DNA of 64,000 bases from Labilithrix sp. (GTDB lineage Bacteria; Myxococcota_A; Polyangia; Polyangiales; Polyangiaceae), in the NCBI GenBank assembly GCA_019637225.1, contig JAHBWC010000021.1, positions 1 to 64,000 on the forward strand, written 5' to 3'. Each line of letters starts with the position of its first letter. Within the stretch, counting starts at the first letter, position 1. This document shows positions 49,988 to 59,570 of this stretch, one piece after another. The notes beneath the pieces were generated by a model. It saw only the letters and a list, made by a program, of their open reading frames with translations, made no database searches and was not told the DNA's origin. Made by a program: the position numbers and the translations under genes.

Positions 49988-51144
49988 AGACGCGTCCAGG
50001 CTCGCGGGCGGACGGCTCGCGGCTCGGGAGCGCGCGCGAGGCGACGTTGCGGGGCGTCTCGCGGCGCGCGCGCGTCTTCGTGTGCGGAGTCGTGGCCCTC
50101 GTCGTCGGCTCCTCCTGCGCCGCCGGGCCGGTCACGCGCGGGCGCATCGACGGCATCGACGCGGTCGTGAAGAAGGCCGAGGCGAACGGCGCGATGCGCT
50201 GCGCTCCGCGGGAGCTCGCCCTCGCGAAGTCGCACCTCGCCTTCGCTCAGGTGCGGCTCGATCAGGGCAACCTCTCGGGCGCGCAGAGCCACCTCGCGAT
50301 CGCCGAGCCCAACGCGCAGGCCGCGTTCGCGAACAGCCCGTCGGACAGGTGCGGCGCGGAGCCGGTGGTCGCGCGCGAGGGCGACCGCGACGGCGACGGC
50401 ATCCTCGACGAGTTCGACTCGTGCCCCGATCAGCGCGAGACCTACAACGGCTACGAGGACATCGACGGCTGCCCCGACGATCCGGACACCGACGGCGACG
50501 GCATCCCCGACTCGCGCGACGCGTGCCCGCTCGAGCCGGAGGACAAGGACGGCTACCTCGACGACGACGGCTGCCCCGATCCCGACAACGACGCGGACGG
50601 CATCCCCGACGACAAGGACAAGTGCCCCAACGAGCCGGAGGATCCGGACGGCTTCGAGGACGAGGACGGCTGTCCCGACGAAGACAACGACAACGACACC
50701 GTCAAGGACGTCGACGATCTCTGCCCGAACACCCCCGGCCAGCCGACCGGCGAGCGACCCGGCTGTCCGAGCCTCGTGGTCGTGACCGCGAAGGAGATCC
50801 GGATCACGCAGCAGATCCAGTTCGACACGAACAAGGCCACCATCAAGCCGGTGAGCTTCCCGATCCTCGACGCCGTCTACGACGTCCTCGCGGCGAACCC
50901 GAAGATCACGCTCGAGGTCCAGGGCCACACGGACAACGTCGGCGCCGCCGCCCACAACCAGAAGCTCTCGCAGCAGCGGGCCGACTCCGTGAAGGCGTAC
51001 CTGGCGAAGAAGGGCATCCCGGACGGGCGGCTCGTCTCGAAGGGCTACGGCATGTCCCAGCCGCTCGTGCCGAACAGCAGCGCGTCGAACAAGGCGCTGA
51101 ACCGCCGCGTCCAGTTCATTCGGACCGAGGCCGGCGGTCCGTAG
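49984..51144 (+). CDS. OmpA-family lipoprotein with calcium-binding (TSP3) repeats
   Basis: The 386-residue protein has a lipoprotein signal (VVGSSC), a helical DUF4398-like part (about 55-115), and a stretch of TSP3-type Asp/Cys repeats (DRDGDGILDEFDSCPD, DTDGDGIPDSRDACP, DNDADGIPDDKDKCP) that should bind calcium. A C-terminal OmpA domain follows (about 265-386) with IQFDTNKATIKPVSFPILDAVYDVLAANP and GHTDNVGAAAHNQKLSQQRADSVKAYL, which binds peptidoglycan. It would tether the outer membrane to the cell wall. It is coupled to the preceding DUF4398 gene. Confidence 0.9.
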   Translation: MKTRPGSRADGSRLGSAREATLRGVSRRARVFVCGVVALVVGSSCAAGPVTRGRIDGIDAVVKKAEANGAMRCAPRELALAKSHLAFAQVRLDQGNLSGAQSHLAIAEPNAQAAFANSPSDRCGAEPVVAREGDRDGDGILDEFDSCPDQRETYNGYEDIDGCPDDPDTDGDGIPDSRDACPLEPEDKDGYLDDDGCPDPDNDADGIPDDKDKCPNEPEDPDGFEDEDGCPDEDNDNDTVKDVDDLCPNTPGQPTGERPGCPSLVVVTAKEIRITQQIQFDTNKATIKPVSFPILDAVYDVLAANPKITLEVQGHTDNVGAAAHNQKLSQQRADSVKAYLAKKGIPDGRLVSKGYGMSQPLVPNSSASNKALNRRVQFIRTEAGGP

Positions 51145-51299
51145 CGCGCGACCCGCGCGAAAAGCGCCGGGTGCGAAGGGGCGGACGCAGGGTCGAAGGG
51201 GGCGACCCGCTCCCGGCGCACGTGTGGGAGACGTCAGCGTGACGGCGCCGACCCGTCGCGGAAACGCTTTCTGCCCCAAAAAAATCCGAAACCGGTGTA

Positions 51300-53036
51300 A
51301 TGGAGCGGCCTGTGAGCTCCTTCAAAGCGTCGACGTTGCGCTCCTTCCTCGTCATCGCCCTCCCGCTCGCAGCCGGCCTCGCGCTCTTCTTTGCGGCGCC
51401 TGCCGCCCGCGCGCAGGGCAAGGCCGAGGGTCCCGCCAAGGCACTTCAGAAGAAGGCCATGGAGGAGGACTACCTCGCGACCGAGTTCACGAAGGCCGCC
51501 GAGAAGCTCGAGAAGGCCATCGGCCAGTGCGGCACCGACAAGTGCTCCGCCCAGCTCCGTTCGCGGCTGAAGCGCGACCTCGGCGTCGTGCAGATCGGCG
51601 GCGGCATCGACAAGGAAAAGGGCATCGCGAGCTTCGTCGAGGCCATCAAGCTCGATCCCACCGTCACGCTCGATCCCGACATCAAGACGAAGGACCTCGA
51701 GCAGGCGTTCGCGGACGCGAAGAAGCGCGCGGCCAGCGGTGGCGGCGCGCCGGCGAACGGCGGCGGCGCGACCCCGGCCGGCGGTCAGCCGGAGGGCGAC
51801 TTCGCCCACACGCCCGCCGCCGAGCAGCAGGTCCGCACGCCCATCCCCGTCTACGTCGAGTACGGCGGCGAGGAGCAGCTCACCAAGGTCATCGCCCGTT
51901 ACAAGGGCTTCGGCATGACCGAGTGGAAGACCACCGAGCTGAAGAAGATGGGCGACAAGGGCTGGGGCGGCTTGCTCCCCTGCGCCGACGTCCAGCAGGG
52001 CACGACCCAGTACTACCTCCAGGGCTTCGACGCGAACAACGACCCCATCGCCACCGGCGGCGACCGCAACAACCCCTACCGGGTCACGATCACGACGGAG
52101 AAGCCGGAGGAGTCGCCGCACCTCCCGAACGCGTCGCCGCCCACGCAGTGCGCCGACACGGGCGACTGCCCGCCCAACTTCCCCGGCTGCAAGAAGACGA
52201 CGGTCGGACCGGAGAAGATCGAGCCGGTCGGCAAGGACGGCGGCGAGTTCTGCGAAGAAGACAGCGAGTGCAAGAGCAACAAGTGCACGACGGACAACAA
52301 GTGCACCGACTACGAGGGCCAGAAGAAGGGCCCGAAGCTCTGGGTCGGCCTCTCCGGCGCCATCGACTACACCTTCGTTCCCAGCGCGGACGACGTCTGC
52401 AAGCTCACGGCGCAGGCGACGCCGATCAACGATTCGAACTACTACTGCACGCGCAGCGACGGCAGCGACTACCCGTCGCGTGATCCGTCGCAGGCAGCGG
52501 AGAACAGCGCGATCGTCCTCTCGAAGGACCGCGGCTCGGACAAGGTCACCGGCGGCGGCGCGCTCGGCAACGTTCGCCTCATGCTGACGCTCGACTACGC
52601 CGTCACGCCGAACGTCCTCGTCGGCGGCCGGCTCGGCCTCGTCCTCAACAGCTACTCGGGCGCCGAGGCCGAGGTCGACGGCAAGCGCTTCGCGGTGCCG
52701 ATCCACCTCGAGCTCCGCGCTACCTACGTCATCGGCAAGGACGCGCTCTACAAGAAGGGCTTCGCGCCCTACGCCTTCGGCGGCGCGGGCATCGGCCAGT
52801 TCGAGACCCGCATCCCCGTCCAGGTCATCGAGGCCCCGCCGGGCGCCGCGGCCGCGAAGAAGGACGTCGACGCGTGGCACATCGCCGGCCCGGCCTTCAT
52901 CGCGCTCGGCGGCGGCGGACGCTACGCCGTGAACGAGCGCTTCGCGCTCATGTTCGGCCTGCGCGCCAACTTCGCCTTCCTCAACGCCTTCGCCCCGAGC
53001 GTCGGCCCCGAGGTCGGCGGGCAGATCGGCTTCTGA
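51300..53036 (+). CDS. Outer-membrane protein with N-terminal helical domain, unknown
   Basis: The 578-residue protein has a signal peptide cleaved near ARA-QG (residue 38). It has a TPR-like helical segment (residues about 45-145: FTKAAEKLEKAIGQCGTDKCSAQLRSRLKRDLGVVQIGGG), a Gly/Pro linker, and a beta-rich domain with PIPVYVEYGGEEQLTKVIARYKGFGMTEWKTTEL. A Cys-rich segment follows (CADTGDCPPNFPGCKK, CEEDSECKSNKCTTDNKC). The C-terminal third ends in an 8-strand-like barrel (VGLSGAIDYTFVP, ALGNVRLMLTLDYAVTP, VGPEVGGQIGF) with a terminal Phe. The mix suggests an outer-membrane barrel with a periplasmic head. I do not recognise the family by name. Confidence 0.65.
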   Translation: MERPVSSFKASTLRSFLVIALPLAAGLALFFAAPAARAQGKAEGPAKALQKKAMEEDYLATEFTKAAEKLEKAIGQCGTDKCSAQLRSRLKRDLGVVQIGGGIDKEKGIASFVEAIKLDPTVTLDPDIKTKDLEQAFADAKKRAASGGGAPANGGGATPAGGQPEGDFAHTPAAEQQVRTPIPVYVEYGGEEQLTKVIARYKGFGMTEWKTTELKKMGDKGWGGLLPCADVQQGTTQYYLQGFDANNDPIATGGDRNNPYRVTITTEKPEESPHLPNASPPTQCADTGDCPPNFPGCKKTTVGPEKIEPVGKDGGEFCEEDSECKSNKCTTDNKCTDYEGQKKGPKLWVGLSGAIDYTFVPSADDVCKLTAQATPINDSNYYCTRSDGSDYPSRDPSQAAENSAIVLSKDRGSDKVTGGGALGNVRLMLTLDYAVTPNVLVGGRLGLVLNSYSGAEAEVDGKRFAVPIHLELRATYVIGKDALYKKGFAPYAFGGAGIGQFETRIPVQVIEAPPGAAAAKKDVDAWHIAGPAFIALGGGGRYAVNERFALMFGLRANFAFLNAFAPSVGPEVGGQIGF

Positions 53037-53073
53037 TCGCCGCGCGCGGCCGGGCCGCGCGCGGTGAGCGCCG

Positions 53074-54297
53074 ATGACGAAGCGAGCTCTCTCGGACGCG
53101 GCGCGGCGGATCCGGCCGGCCGTCTTCGCGGAGCTCCAGGCGCGGATCGATCGCCTCGCCGCGCGCGGTGAGGAGCTCATCCCGCTGCACATCGGTGACA
53201 CGCACGTGCCGCCGCCCGAGGCGGCCCGGCGGGCGCTCGGCGGCTTCGACGCCGACGACGCCGCGCTTCACCGTTACGGACCGACGGCGGGGCTCGCTCC
53301 TCTCCGCGAGGCGATGGCGAAGGTCCTCGCGCGGCGCGGCCTCGAGGTCGATCCGGTCGCCGAGCTCCTCGTCGGCAACGGCGGGACGCACGCGCTCTTC
53401 TGCGCGGCGCGCGCGGTGCTCGATCCGGGCGACGAGGTCATCGTCGCCGCGCCGTACTGGCCGCTCGCGCCGGGGGTCTTCACCGCGTGCGGCGCCGTCC
53501 CGGTCGAGGCGGCGCTCACGCAGCGCCTCTACGCCGATCCGTCGCTCGATCCGGCGGCGCTCCTGTCCGCGGCCGTGGGCCCGCGCACGAAGGCCGTCTA
53601 CTTCATCTCGCCGAACAACCCCGACGGGAAGGTCCTGTCGTCCGCCGAGCTCGAGCGGATCGCCGCGTTCGCGCGCGAGCACGATCTCTGGGTGTTCGCC
53701 GACGAGGTCTACGCCGACGTCGTCTTCGACGGCGCCGCGGCCGCGCCGTCGATCGCCGCGCTCCCCGGAATGCGCGAGCGCACGGTGACGCTCCACTCGC
53801 TCTCGAAGAGCCACGCCCTCGCGGGGCTGCGTGTCGGGTTCATCACCGCGCCCGAGCCCGTCATCGCGGCGGCGCGTCGTGTCTCGACGCACACCGCGTT
53901 CAACGTCGCGCTCGCGATGCAGCGCGCCGCCGTCGCCGCGCTCGCCGACGACGCTTTTCCACGCGCGGCGCGCGACGTGTACCGCGTCGCGCGAGACGCG
54001 TCGGTCGCCGCGCTCGCCGGCGCGCCGCTCCGCACCTTCGTCGCCGAGGGCGCGACCTACCTCTTCCTCGACTTCGGCCCCGCCATCGAGGAGCGCGGCG
54101 GCGAGCGTCCGCTCTACGCGATCCTCGAGCGCGCCGTCGATCGCGGCGTCCTGCTCGCGCCCGGCGACGCGTTCGGCGGCGCCTACGCGAGCTCGTTCGC
54201 GCGCCTCTGCTACACGAGCGTGCCGCCGGAGCGCGTCGTCTCGGGGATCGAGCGCCTCCGCGACGCCGTCGACGCGTACCTCGCCGACCGGCCGTGA
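53074..54297 (+). CDS. Class I/II PLP-dependent aminotransferase
   Basis: The 407-residue protein is an aspartate-aminotransferase-fold enzyme: GNGGTHALFCAARAVLDPGDEV, ISPNNPDGKVLS, WVFADEVYADVVFDG and the PLP-lysine loop HSLSKSHALAGLRVGF. The LHRYGPTAGLAPLREA block belongs to this class. Substrate specificity cannot be read; it could be an aspartate, aromatic or alanine type enzyme. It converges on gspC with a 10-bp gap. Confidence 0.85.
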   Translation: MTKRALSDAARRIRPAVFAELQARIDRLAARGEELIPLHIGDTHVPPPEAARRALGGFDADDAALHRYGPTAGLAPLREAMAKVLARRGLEVDPVAELLVGNGGTHALFCAARAVLDPGDEVIVAAPYWPLAPGVFTACGAVPVEAALTQRLYADPSLDPAALLSAAVGPRTKAVYFISPNNPDGKVLSSAELERIAAFAREHDLWVFADEVYADVVFDGAAAAPSIAALPGMRERTVTLHSLSKSHALAGLRVGFITAPEPVIAAARRVSTHTAFNVALAMQRAAVAALADDAFPRAARDVYRVARDASVAALAGAPLRTFVAEGATYLFLDFGPAIEERGGERPLYAILERAVDRGVLLAPGDAFGGAYASSFARLCYTSVPPERVVSGIERLRDAVDAYLADRP

Positions 54298-54307
54298 CGC
54301 GCGCGCG

Positions 54308-55225
54308 TCAGCGCACGACGTAGTCGATGTTCGTCGGCTTGCCGGCGCGCACCACGTGCAGCGTGAGGCGCTCGATCGTCCCGCTGCGCAGCTTCGCGTA
54401 CGCCTCGACCATGCGCTCGGTGCTCGTCACCTCGATGCCGTTGATCGACACGAGCCGGTCGTTCGTCTCGAGGCCGAGCGTCGCGAGCACGCTCCCCGGA
54501 CGGACCCGCACGAGCCGGAAGCCGACGACGCGGTCGCCCTCCTTCTCGGGGGCGAGCGGCGTCCTCATGAGCTCCGCCTGCGCCTCGAGGATGCGGTCCA
54601 TCGCGCCGCGATCGATCTGGAACTCGTTCGGTCCCGTCTTCGCGATCTTGCCGGCGAGCTCGCGCGCGAGCGCGCTCGCCGGAGGGGCGGGCGCCGCGCC
54701 GGGCTCGGGCGAAGGGGGAGGCGCGGCCTCGCCGGGCGCGGCGAAGAGGCGCGCCTGACAGAGCGCGCCGTTCCGCTCGAGCCAGACGCGATCGGCGGCG
54801 ACGTAGACGACGCGCATGTCCGCGATCGAGCCCCCGCGCTTGCCGAGGTGGCTCTTTCCGCCGACGTCGAGCGCCGCGAACGCCGCGTCCGGTTCCTCGC
54901 CGAGCACCGACGCGACCGCTCGAACGCCGGCGCACGGCGGCGCCGACCGGGGATCGCTCGCGTCGCCGCCCGGCAGAGCGGCCGCCTGCTCGCGGAGGAG
55001 CGCGCCGGTCTCGTGATCGAACGGGTTTCGCTCGAGGATCGCGCTCGCGGAGCGCGATCCTCGAGGGTCGCCGGCGGTGGCCGCCGCTCGCGCCTCCGCG
55101 AAAGGCGCGATCGACGAGGGCATGGCGGCGGCGTCCACCAGCGCGCCGATCGCGTGCGCGTGCAGGAAGGCCGCGAGCGCGACCGACGTCGGGACAGCGA
55201 GCGAGACGATCTTGCGGAGCAACAT
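54308..55225 (-). CDS. gspC: Type II secretion system protein GspC, orphan
   Basis: The 305-residue protein has the GspC layout: an N-terminal transmembrane helix (MLLRKIVSLAVPTSVALAAFLHAHAIGALVDAA), an HR-type domain with RNPFDHETG and GVRAVASVLGEEPDAAFAALDVGGKSHLGKRGGSIADMRVVYVAADRVWLERNG, and a C-terminal PDZ-like domain (VGFRLVRVRPGSVLATLGLETNDRLVSINGIEVTSTERMVEAYAKLRSG). It normally links the inner-membrane platform to the GspD secretin. No other gsp gene is in the window. Confidence 0.85.
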   Translation of the reverse strand: MLLRKIVSLAVPTSVALAAFLHAHAIGALVDAAAMPSSIAPFAEARAAATAGDPRGSRSASAILERNPFDHETGALLREQAAALPGGDASDPRSAPPCAGVRAVASVLGEEPDAAFAALDVGGKSHLGKRGGSIADMRVVYVAADRVWLERNGALCQARLFAAPGEAAPPPSPEPGAAPAPPASALARELAGKIAKTGPNEFQIDRGAMDRILEAQAELMRTPLAPEKEGDRVVGFRLVRVRPGSVLATLGLETNDRLVSINGIEVTSTERMVEAYAKLRSGTIERLTLHVVRAGKPTNIDYVVR

Positions 55226-55500
55226 GGGCACCCTCGCGGTTGCGACGGTCGTGCCGGCCGTCGCCCGCGCGCGTCGACGCCGCTCGCGCTCGGTGGAATC
55301 CGCTTGGATCTCCGCCCCCTCCACGCTCGCCTGCGGCGGAGCTCCCCCACGCCTCCGCGGGCGCGCTCCCGCTCCGCCCGACAACTTGGCGTCGCGCGCC
55401 GGACCTCCGAACGCGGCCGATGACAACCTGACAACCGACCCGGCGCGTGGGGCCGCCGCTGTTGGTTTCGGGCGCCCCTCGCGCTAGAAGCGCGCTCCTC

Positions 55501-57471
55501 ATGAGTCGCCGGCTCCTCCTCTCGCTCGCGCCCGTCGTCACCGTCGCTCTCGCCGCTGCGTGCGGCGGCGAGACCCCGCCTCCGGCCGCGCCGTGTCCGC
55601 GCTGCCCCGATCCCGCGACGTCGCTGCCGACGACCGCGCCGGCCATCGCCTCGGCGGCGACGCCGGAGGAGGCGAAGAAGTTCATCGAGCAGGTCGACAA
55701 GGACCTCCGCCGTCTGTGGACCGCGCGCGACCGCGCCGGATGGGTGAACCAGAACTTCATCACCGACGACACCGAGGCGCTCGCCGCGTCGGGTGAAGAG
55801 GCGACGGCGGCCTACGTGACGGACGCGATCCAGAAGGCGCGCCGCTTCGACGGCGTGAAGGGCATCGAGCCGGTCGTCGCGCGGCAGCTCTTGCTCCTCA
55901 AGCTCGCGCAGATCGTCCCCGCGCCGTCGAACGCCGACGAGCGTCGCGAGCTCGCCGAGATCCAGAGCGGCATGACGGCGGTCTACGGAAAGGGCGAGTA
56001 CTGCCCGGCGCCGGGCTCGGCCCTCGCGAAGAGCGCGAAGCCGGCGCCCGCGCCGAAGACCGACCCCACGGCGCCGGCGGGCGCGAAGAAGTGCGCCACG
56101 ACCCCGCTCAAGCTCGACGACCTCTCGCGCGTCCTCAAGAAGAGCAGGAACTACGACGAGCTCCTCGAGGCGTGGAAGGGCTGGCACTCGATCGCGCCGG
56201 TGATGAAGGATCGCTACACGCGCTACGCCGAGCTCGGAAACAAGGGCGCGAAGGAGATCGGGTTCGCCGACATGGGCGCGCTCTGGCGCTCCGGCTACGA
56301 CATGACGCCCGACGCGTTCGAGGCCGACATCGAGCGCCTCTGGCAGGACGTCAAGCCGCTCTACGACGATCTCCACTGCTACACGCGGAAGAAGCTCCGC
56401 GCGAAGTACGGCAAGGACAGGGTCGCCGAGAAGGCGCCGATCCCGGCCCACCTCCTCGGCAACATGTGGGCGCAGCAGTGGGACGCGATCTACGACCTCG
56501 TCGAGCCGTTCCCGGGGCAGGGCTCGCTCGACGTCGACAAGAAGCTCGTCGCCAAGAAGTACGACCCGAAGAAGATGGTGGCGCTCGGCGAGCGCTTCTT
56601 CACGTCGCTCGGCCTCGACCCGCTCCCCGCGTCGTTCTGGGAGCGCTCGCTCTTCACGCGCCCGAAGGACCGCGAGGTCGTGTGCCACGCGAGCGCGTGG
56701 GATGTCTCGTGGAACGACGACCTCCGCATCAAGATGTGCATCGAACCGACCGAGGACGATCTCATCACGATCCACCACGAGCTCGGGCACGACTACTACT
56801 TCCACCACTACTACAAGCTGCCCGTCCTCTTTCAGCAGGGCGCGAACGACGGCTTCCACGAGGGCATCGGCGACACGCTCGCGCTCTCCGTCACGCCCGA
56901 CTACCTGAAGAACCTGGGGCTGCTCGACGCCGTGCCGAAGGGCGACAAGGGCCGCATCAACTTCCAGATGAAGATGGCGCTCGACAAGGTCGCCTTCCTC
57001 CCGTTCGGCCTCATGATCGACAAGTGGCGCTGGGACGTCTTCGCCGGCAAGACGCCGAAGGCGAAGTACAACGAGGCGTGGTGGGCGCTCCGCACGAAGT
57101 ACCAGGGCGTCGCGCCCGGCGCGCAGCGGAGCGAAGCGGACTTCGATCCGGGCGCGAAGTATCACATCCCCGCGTCGACGCCGTACATCCGCTACTTCCT
57201 CGCGCGCATCTACCAGTTTCAGTTCCACCGCGCGCTCTGCAAGGCGGCCGGGCACACCGGCTCGCTCGACACGTGCAGCATCTACGGCAACAAGGACGCG
57301 GGCGCGAAGCTCCGCGCGATGCTGGAGCTCGGGCAGAGCAAGCCGTGGCCGGAGGCGCTCGCGGTCCTCTCGGGTGAGACGAAGGCCGACGCCTCGGCGC
57401 TCGTCGAGTACTTCGCGCCGCTCCGCGCGTGGCTGAAGGATCAGAACAAGGGCGAGCAGTGCGGGTGGTGA
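55501..57471 (+). CDS. M2-family (ACE-like) zinc metallopeptidase lipoprotein
   Basis: The 656-residue protein has a lipoprotein signal (Cys21 in VALAAACGG) and the M2 peptidyl-dipeptidase fold. Zinc motif HELGH is at 426-430, and the third ligand is Glu454 in FHEGIGD. The WQDVKPLYDDLHCYTRKKLRAKYG and PAHLLGNMWAQQWDAIYDLV segments are typical of bacterial ACE-like enzymes. Family enzymes remove C-terminal dipeptides. Its divergent neighbour is gspC, 275 bp apart. Confidence 0.9.
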   Translation: MSRRLLLSLAPVVTVALAAACGGETPPPAAPCPRCPDPATSLPTTAPAIASAATPEEAKKFIEQVDKDLRRLWTARDRAGWVNQNFITDDTEALAASGEEATAAYVTDAIQKARRFDGVKGIEPVVARQLLLLKLAQIVPAPSNADERRELAEIQSGMTAVYGKGEYCPAPGSALAKSAKPAPAPKTDPTAPAGAKKCATTPLKLDDLSRVLKKSRNYDELLEAWKGWHSIAPVMKDRYTRYAELGNKGAKEIGFADMGALWRSGYDMTPDAFEADIERLWQDVKPLYDDLHCYTRKKLRAKYGKDRVAEKAPIPAHLLGNMWAQQWDAIYDLVEPFPGQGSLDVDKKLVAKKYDPKKMVALGERFFTSLGLDPLPASFWERSLFTRPKDREVVCHASAWDVSWNDDLRIKMCIEPTEDDLITIHHELGHDYYFHHYYKLPVLFQQGANDGFHEGIGDTLALSVTPDYLKNLGLLDAVPKGDKGRINFQMKMALDKVAFLPFGLMIDKWRWDVFAGKTPKAKYNEAWWALRTKYQGVAPGAQRSEADFDPGAKYHIPASTPYIRYFLARIYQFQFHRALCKAAGHTGSLDTCSIYGNKDAGAKLRAMLELGQSKPWPEALAVLSGETKADASALVEYFAPLRAWLKDQNKGEQCGW

Positions 57472-57829
57472 AGGGCCGTCCAAGAATGGGACGGGGGAAC
57501 CGCTCGCGAAAAGGATGATGCTCGAGAGCTGTCCAACGACGTTGGGCAGCGCGCGAGCGCTCGTGCGTACGTGAAAGGCGCACGCGTCGGGTAGTCGAGT
57601 CTCACGCGCTGTGCGCCGCGAGCAACGACAGCCTCTTCCGGCGATCCACCTCGTCGCCGATGGGGGCGGTGAACCACGCCGACGTCCGCGAGCGTGGGGT
57701 GACGGCCCGTGGCGCGCGGCGATCGCGAGCGGCGCACGGCGCGCCGTACGCGCGCTGGAGCACGTGTAATTTCAGGGTGATCGCGCGCTCCGAGCCTTCC
57801 CTCCGAGGTCGGCTCCGCTATGCTTTTCG
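57472..57829. other. Gene-free interval before a Ser/Thr kinase gene
   Basis: About 360 bp between two plus-strand genes. It contains the hairpin at 57528-57550 and a GTGCG/CGCAC inverted pair (about 57563-57584). No tRNA or ORF is convincing. Near 57765-57780 a short AT-richer stretch (GTAATTTCAGG) could be part of the promoter of the kinase gene. Confidence 0.5.
57528..57550 (+). terminator. Hairpin after the M2 peptidase gene
   Basis: GCTGTCCAAC / GTTGGGCAGC form a 10-pair stem (one G-U pair) with a 3-nt loop, 56 bp after the stop. No T-run follows, so it may be a Rho-independent terminator of weak type or just structured 3' sequence. Confidence 0.45.
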
Positions 57830-59386
57830 ATGGTGGCCCAGGACGTCCCGTCCCATCTGCCTTCGCCGGTGAACATCGGTGACATCGTCGACAAGTACCG
57901 CGTCGAGCACGTGGTCGGCGTCGGTGCGATGGGGCTCGTCGTCGCGGCGCGCCACACGACGCTCGACCAGATCGTCGCGATCAAGTTCCTCGTCGAGCAC
58001 CGCTTCGGATCGCGCGACGAGTCGATCGCGCGCTTCCTCGGCGAGGCGCGCGCCGCGGCGCGCATCCAGTCGGACCACGTCTGCCGCGTCTCCGACGTCG
58101 GGATGCTCCCGACGGGCGTGCCGTTCATGATCATGGAGCACCTCGAGGGCAACGACCTCGAGGAGGAGATCATCGCGCGCGGTCAGCTCGATCTCGTCGA
58201 AGCCGTCGACTACGTGCTGCAGGCGTGCGACGCGATCGCCGCCGCGCACCAGCTCGGCATCGTCCATCGCGACCTCAAGCCGGCGAACCTCTTCCTGGCG
58301 CGGCGTCCCGACGGCTCGCGTCGCGTGAAGGTGCTCGACTTCGGCATCTCGAAGGCGACGACGGGCAAGCAGCGCTTTACCCGCGAGACGAGGAGCCTCG
58401 GCACGCCCGCGTACATGCCTCCCGAGCAGATCACGGACCCGATGGGCGTCGATCACCGCGCCGACATCTGGGCGCTCGGCGCGATCCTCTACGAGGTCCT
58501 CACCGGGCAGATGGCGTTCGTCGGCGGCAACATCAAGGAGGTCCTCGACCGTGTCCTCGCCGAGGACCCCTGTCCGATCCCGGCGCTCCGTCGTGACGTC
58601 CCGCCGGAGCTGACGGCCATCGTGAGCCGCGCGCTCGCGCGCGACCGTGACGCGCGCTGGCCGACGGCGGCGACCTTCGCCCGCGCGCTCGCGCCGTTCG
58701 GCTCGATCGGCGTGCTCAGCGGGCTCGCGAGCATCCAGCGCGAGGTTGGTTCACTCTCCTCGATCTCGGCGCTCCGCGTATCGCCGCCGCAAGCGGCGAT
58801 GATGGGCGCGCCCGCCGGCGCGATGGGCTCGGGGGCGTACGCCGCGTACGTCCCTCTGTCGACGCCTCACCCCATGATGGGCGCGGCGAGCTCCGGGCAG
58901 TACCCCGTGCACGCGCCGGCGCCGAGCGTGGACGCGATGGTCTCGAGCCTGCCGCGCGAGATGCCGACGCAGCCCGACCCGGGCGAGCTCAGTCGCCGAC
59001 ACTTCGTGGTCCAGGACTGGGCGGCGCTCCAGACGCGCCGTCGCCGCGCGCGCACGGCGATCCTCCTCATGGTCTCCGCGCTCCTCCTCGCGTCGACCGC
59101 GGCGGTCCTCGTGTACCGCGTCGCCCGACCGCGGCTGCCCCGCGCGGAGCGGGGGAGCGCCGCGGCGAGCAGCGCGACGCTCGCGGTGAGCGCGGCAGCG
59201 CCGCTCGAGCCGGCGACGCTCGCGCCGCCCGCCGCCCCGCCGGCCGAGCCGCCTGCTGCGCCGTCGTTCGAGCCGTCGGCGAGCGCCGCTCCGAGCTCTG
59301 TGCAACCTACATCCACATCCGTGCGCTCTGCATCTAGCGCGGTGCACCCCGCACGTCATCCGCGCGTGAAGCCGACGCGCAAGTAG
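57830..59386 (+). CDS. Hanks-type Ser/Thr protein kinase, membrane-anchored
   Basis: The 518-residue kinase has an intact catalytic set: GVGAMG at 30-35, Lys52 in VAIKF, HRDLKPANL with HRD at 146-148, DFG at 170-172 and an APE equivalent PPEQ. The kinase domain is at about 23-290. A variable Ala/Gly/Pro linker follows to about 395, one transmembrane helix at about 409-429 (ILLMVSALLLASTAAVLVYR) and an extracytoplasmic Ala/Pro/Ser tail with no recognisable sensor domain. It begins at ATG 57830. Neighbours are the low-complexity membrane protein and another kinase at 60660. Confidence 0.9.
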   Translation: MVAQDVPSHLPSPVNIGDIVDKYRVEHVVGVGAMGLVVAARHTTLDQIVAIKFLVEHRFGSRDESIARFLGEARAAARIQSDHVCRVSDVGMLPTGVPFMIMEHLEGNDLEEEIIARGQLDLVEAVDYVLQACDAIAAAHQLGIVHRDLKPANLFLARRPDGSRRVKVLDFGISKATTGKQRFTRETRSLGTPAYMPPEQITDPMGVDHRADIWALGAILYEVLTGQMAFVGGNIKEVLDRVLAEDPCPIPALRRDVPPELTAIVSRALARDRDARWPTAATFARALAPFGSIGVLSGLASIQREVGSLSSISALRVSPPQAAMMGAPAGAMGSGAYAAYVPLSTPHPMMGAASSGQYPVHAPAPSVDAMVSSLPREMPTQPDPGELSRRHFVVQDWAALQTRRRRARTAILLMVSALLLASTAAVLVYRVARPRLPRAERGSAAASSATLAVSAAAPLEPATLAPPAAPPAEPPAAPSFEPSASAAPSSVQPTSTSVRSASSAVHPARHPRVKPTRK

Positions 59387-59570
59387 GCGCGCTCCGAGCT
59401 CGAACGCGACCGTTCGACGCGCTCTGCCGCGCGCGTTTTTCAGTCTCCGGCGGATCGCCCCCTCCCGCAAAAGAGCGCTGGATTCGGCTGTTTTGTGCCA
59501 ATTTTGGGGGTCGGCGGGAGCCTCGAACAAAACGTGATCCCGGAAGCGATCCAAGCGTAAGATATGCGCC

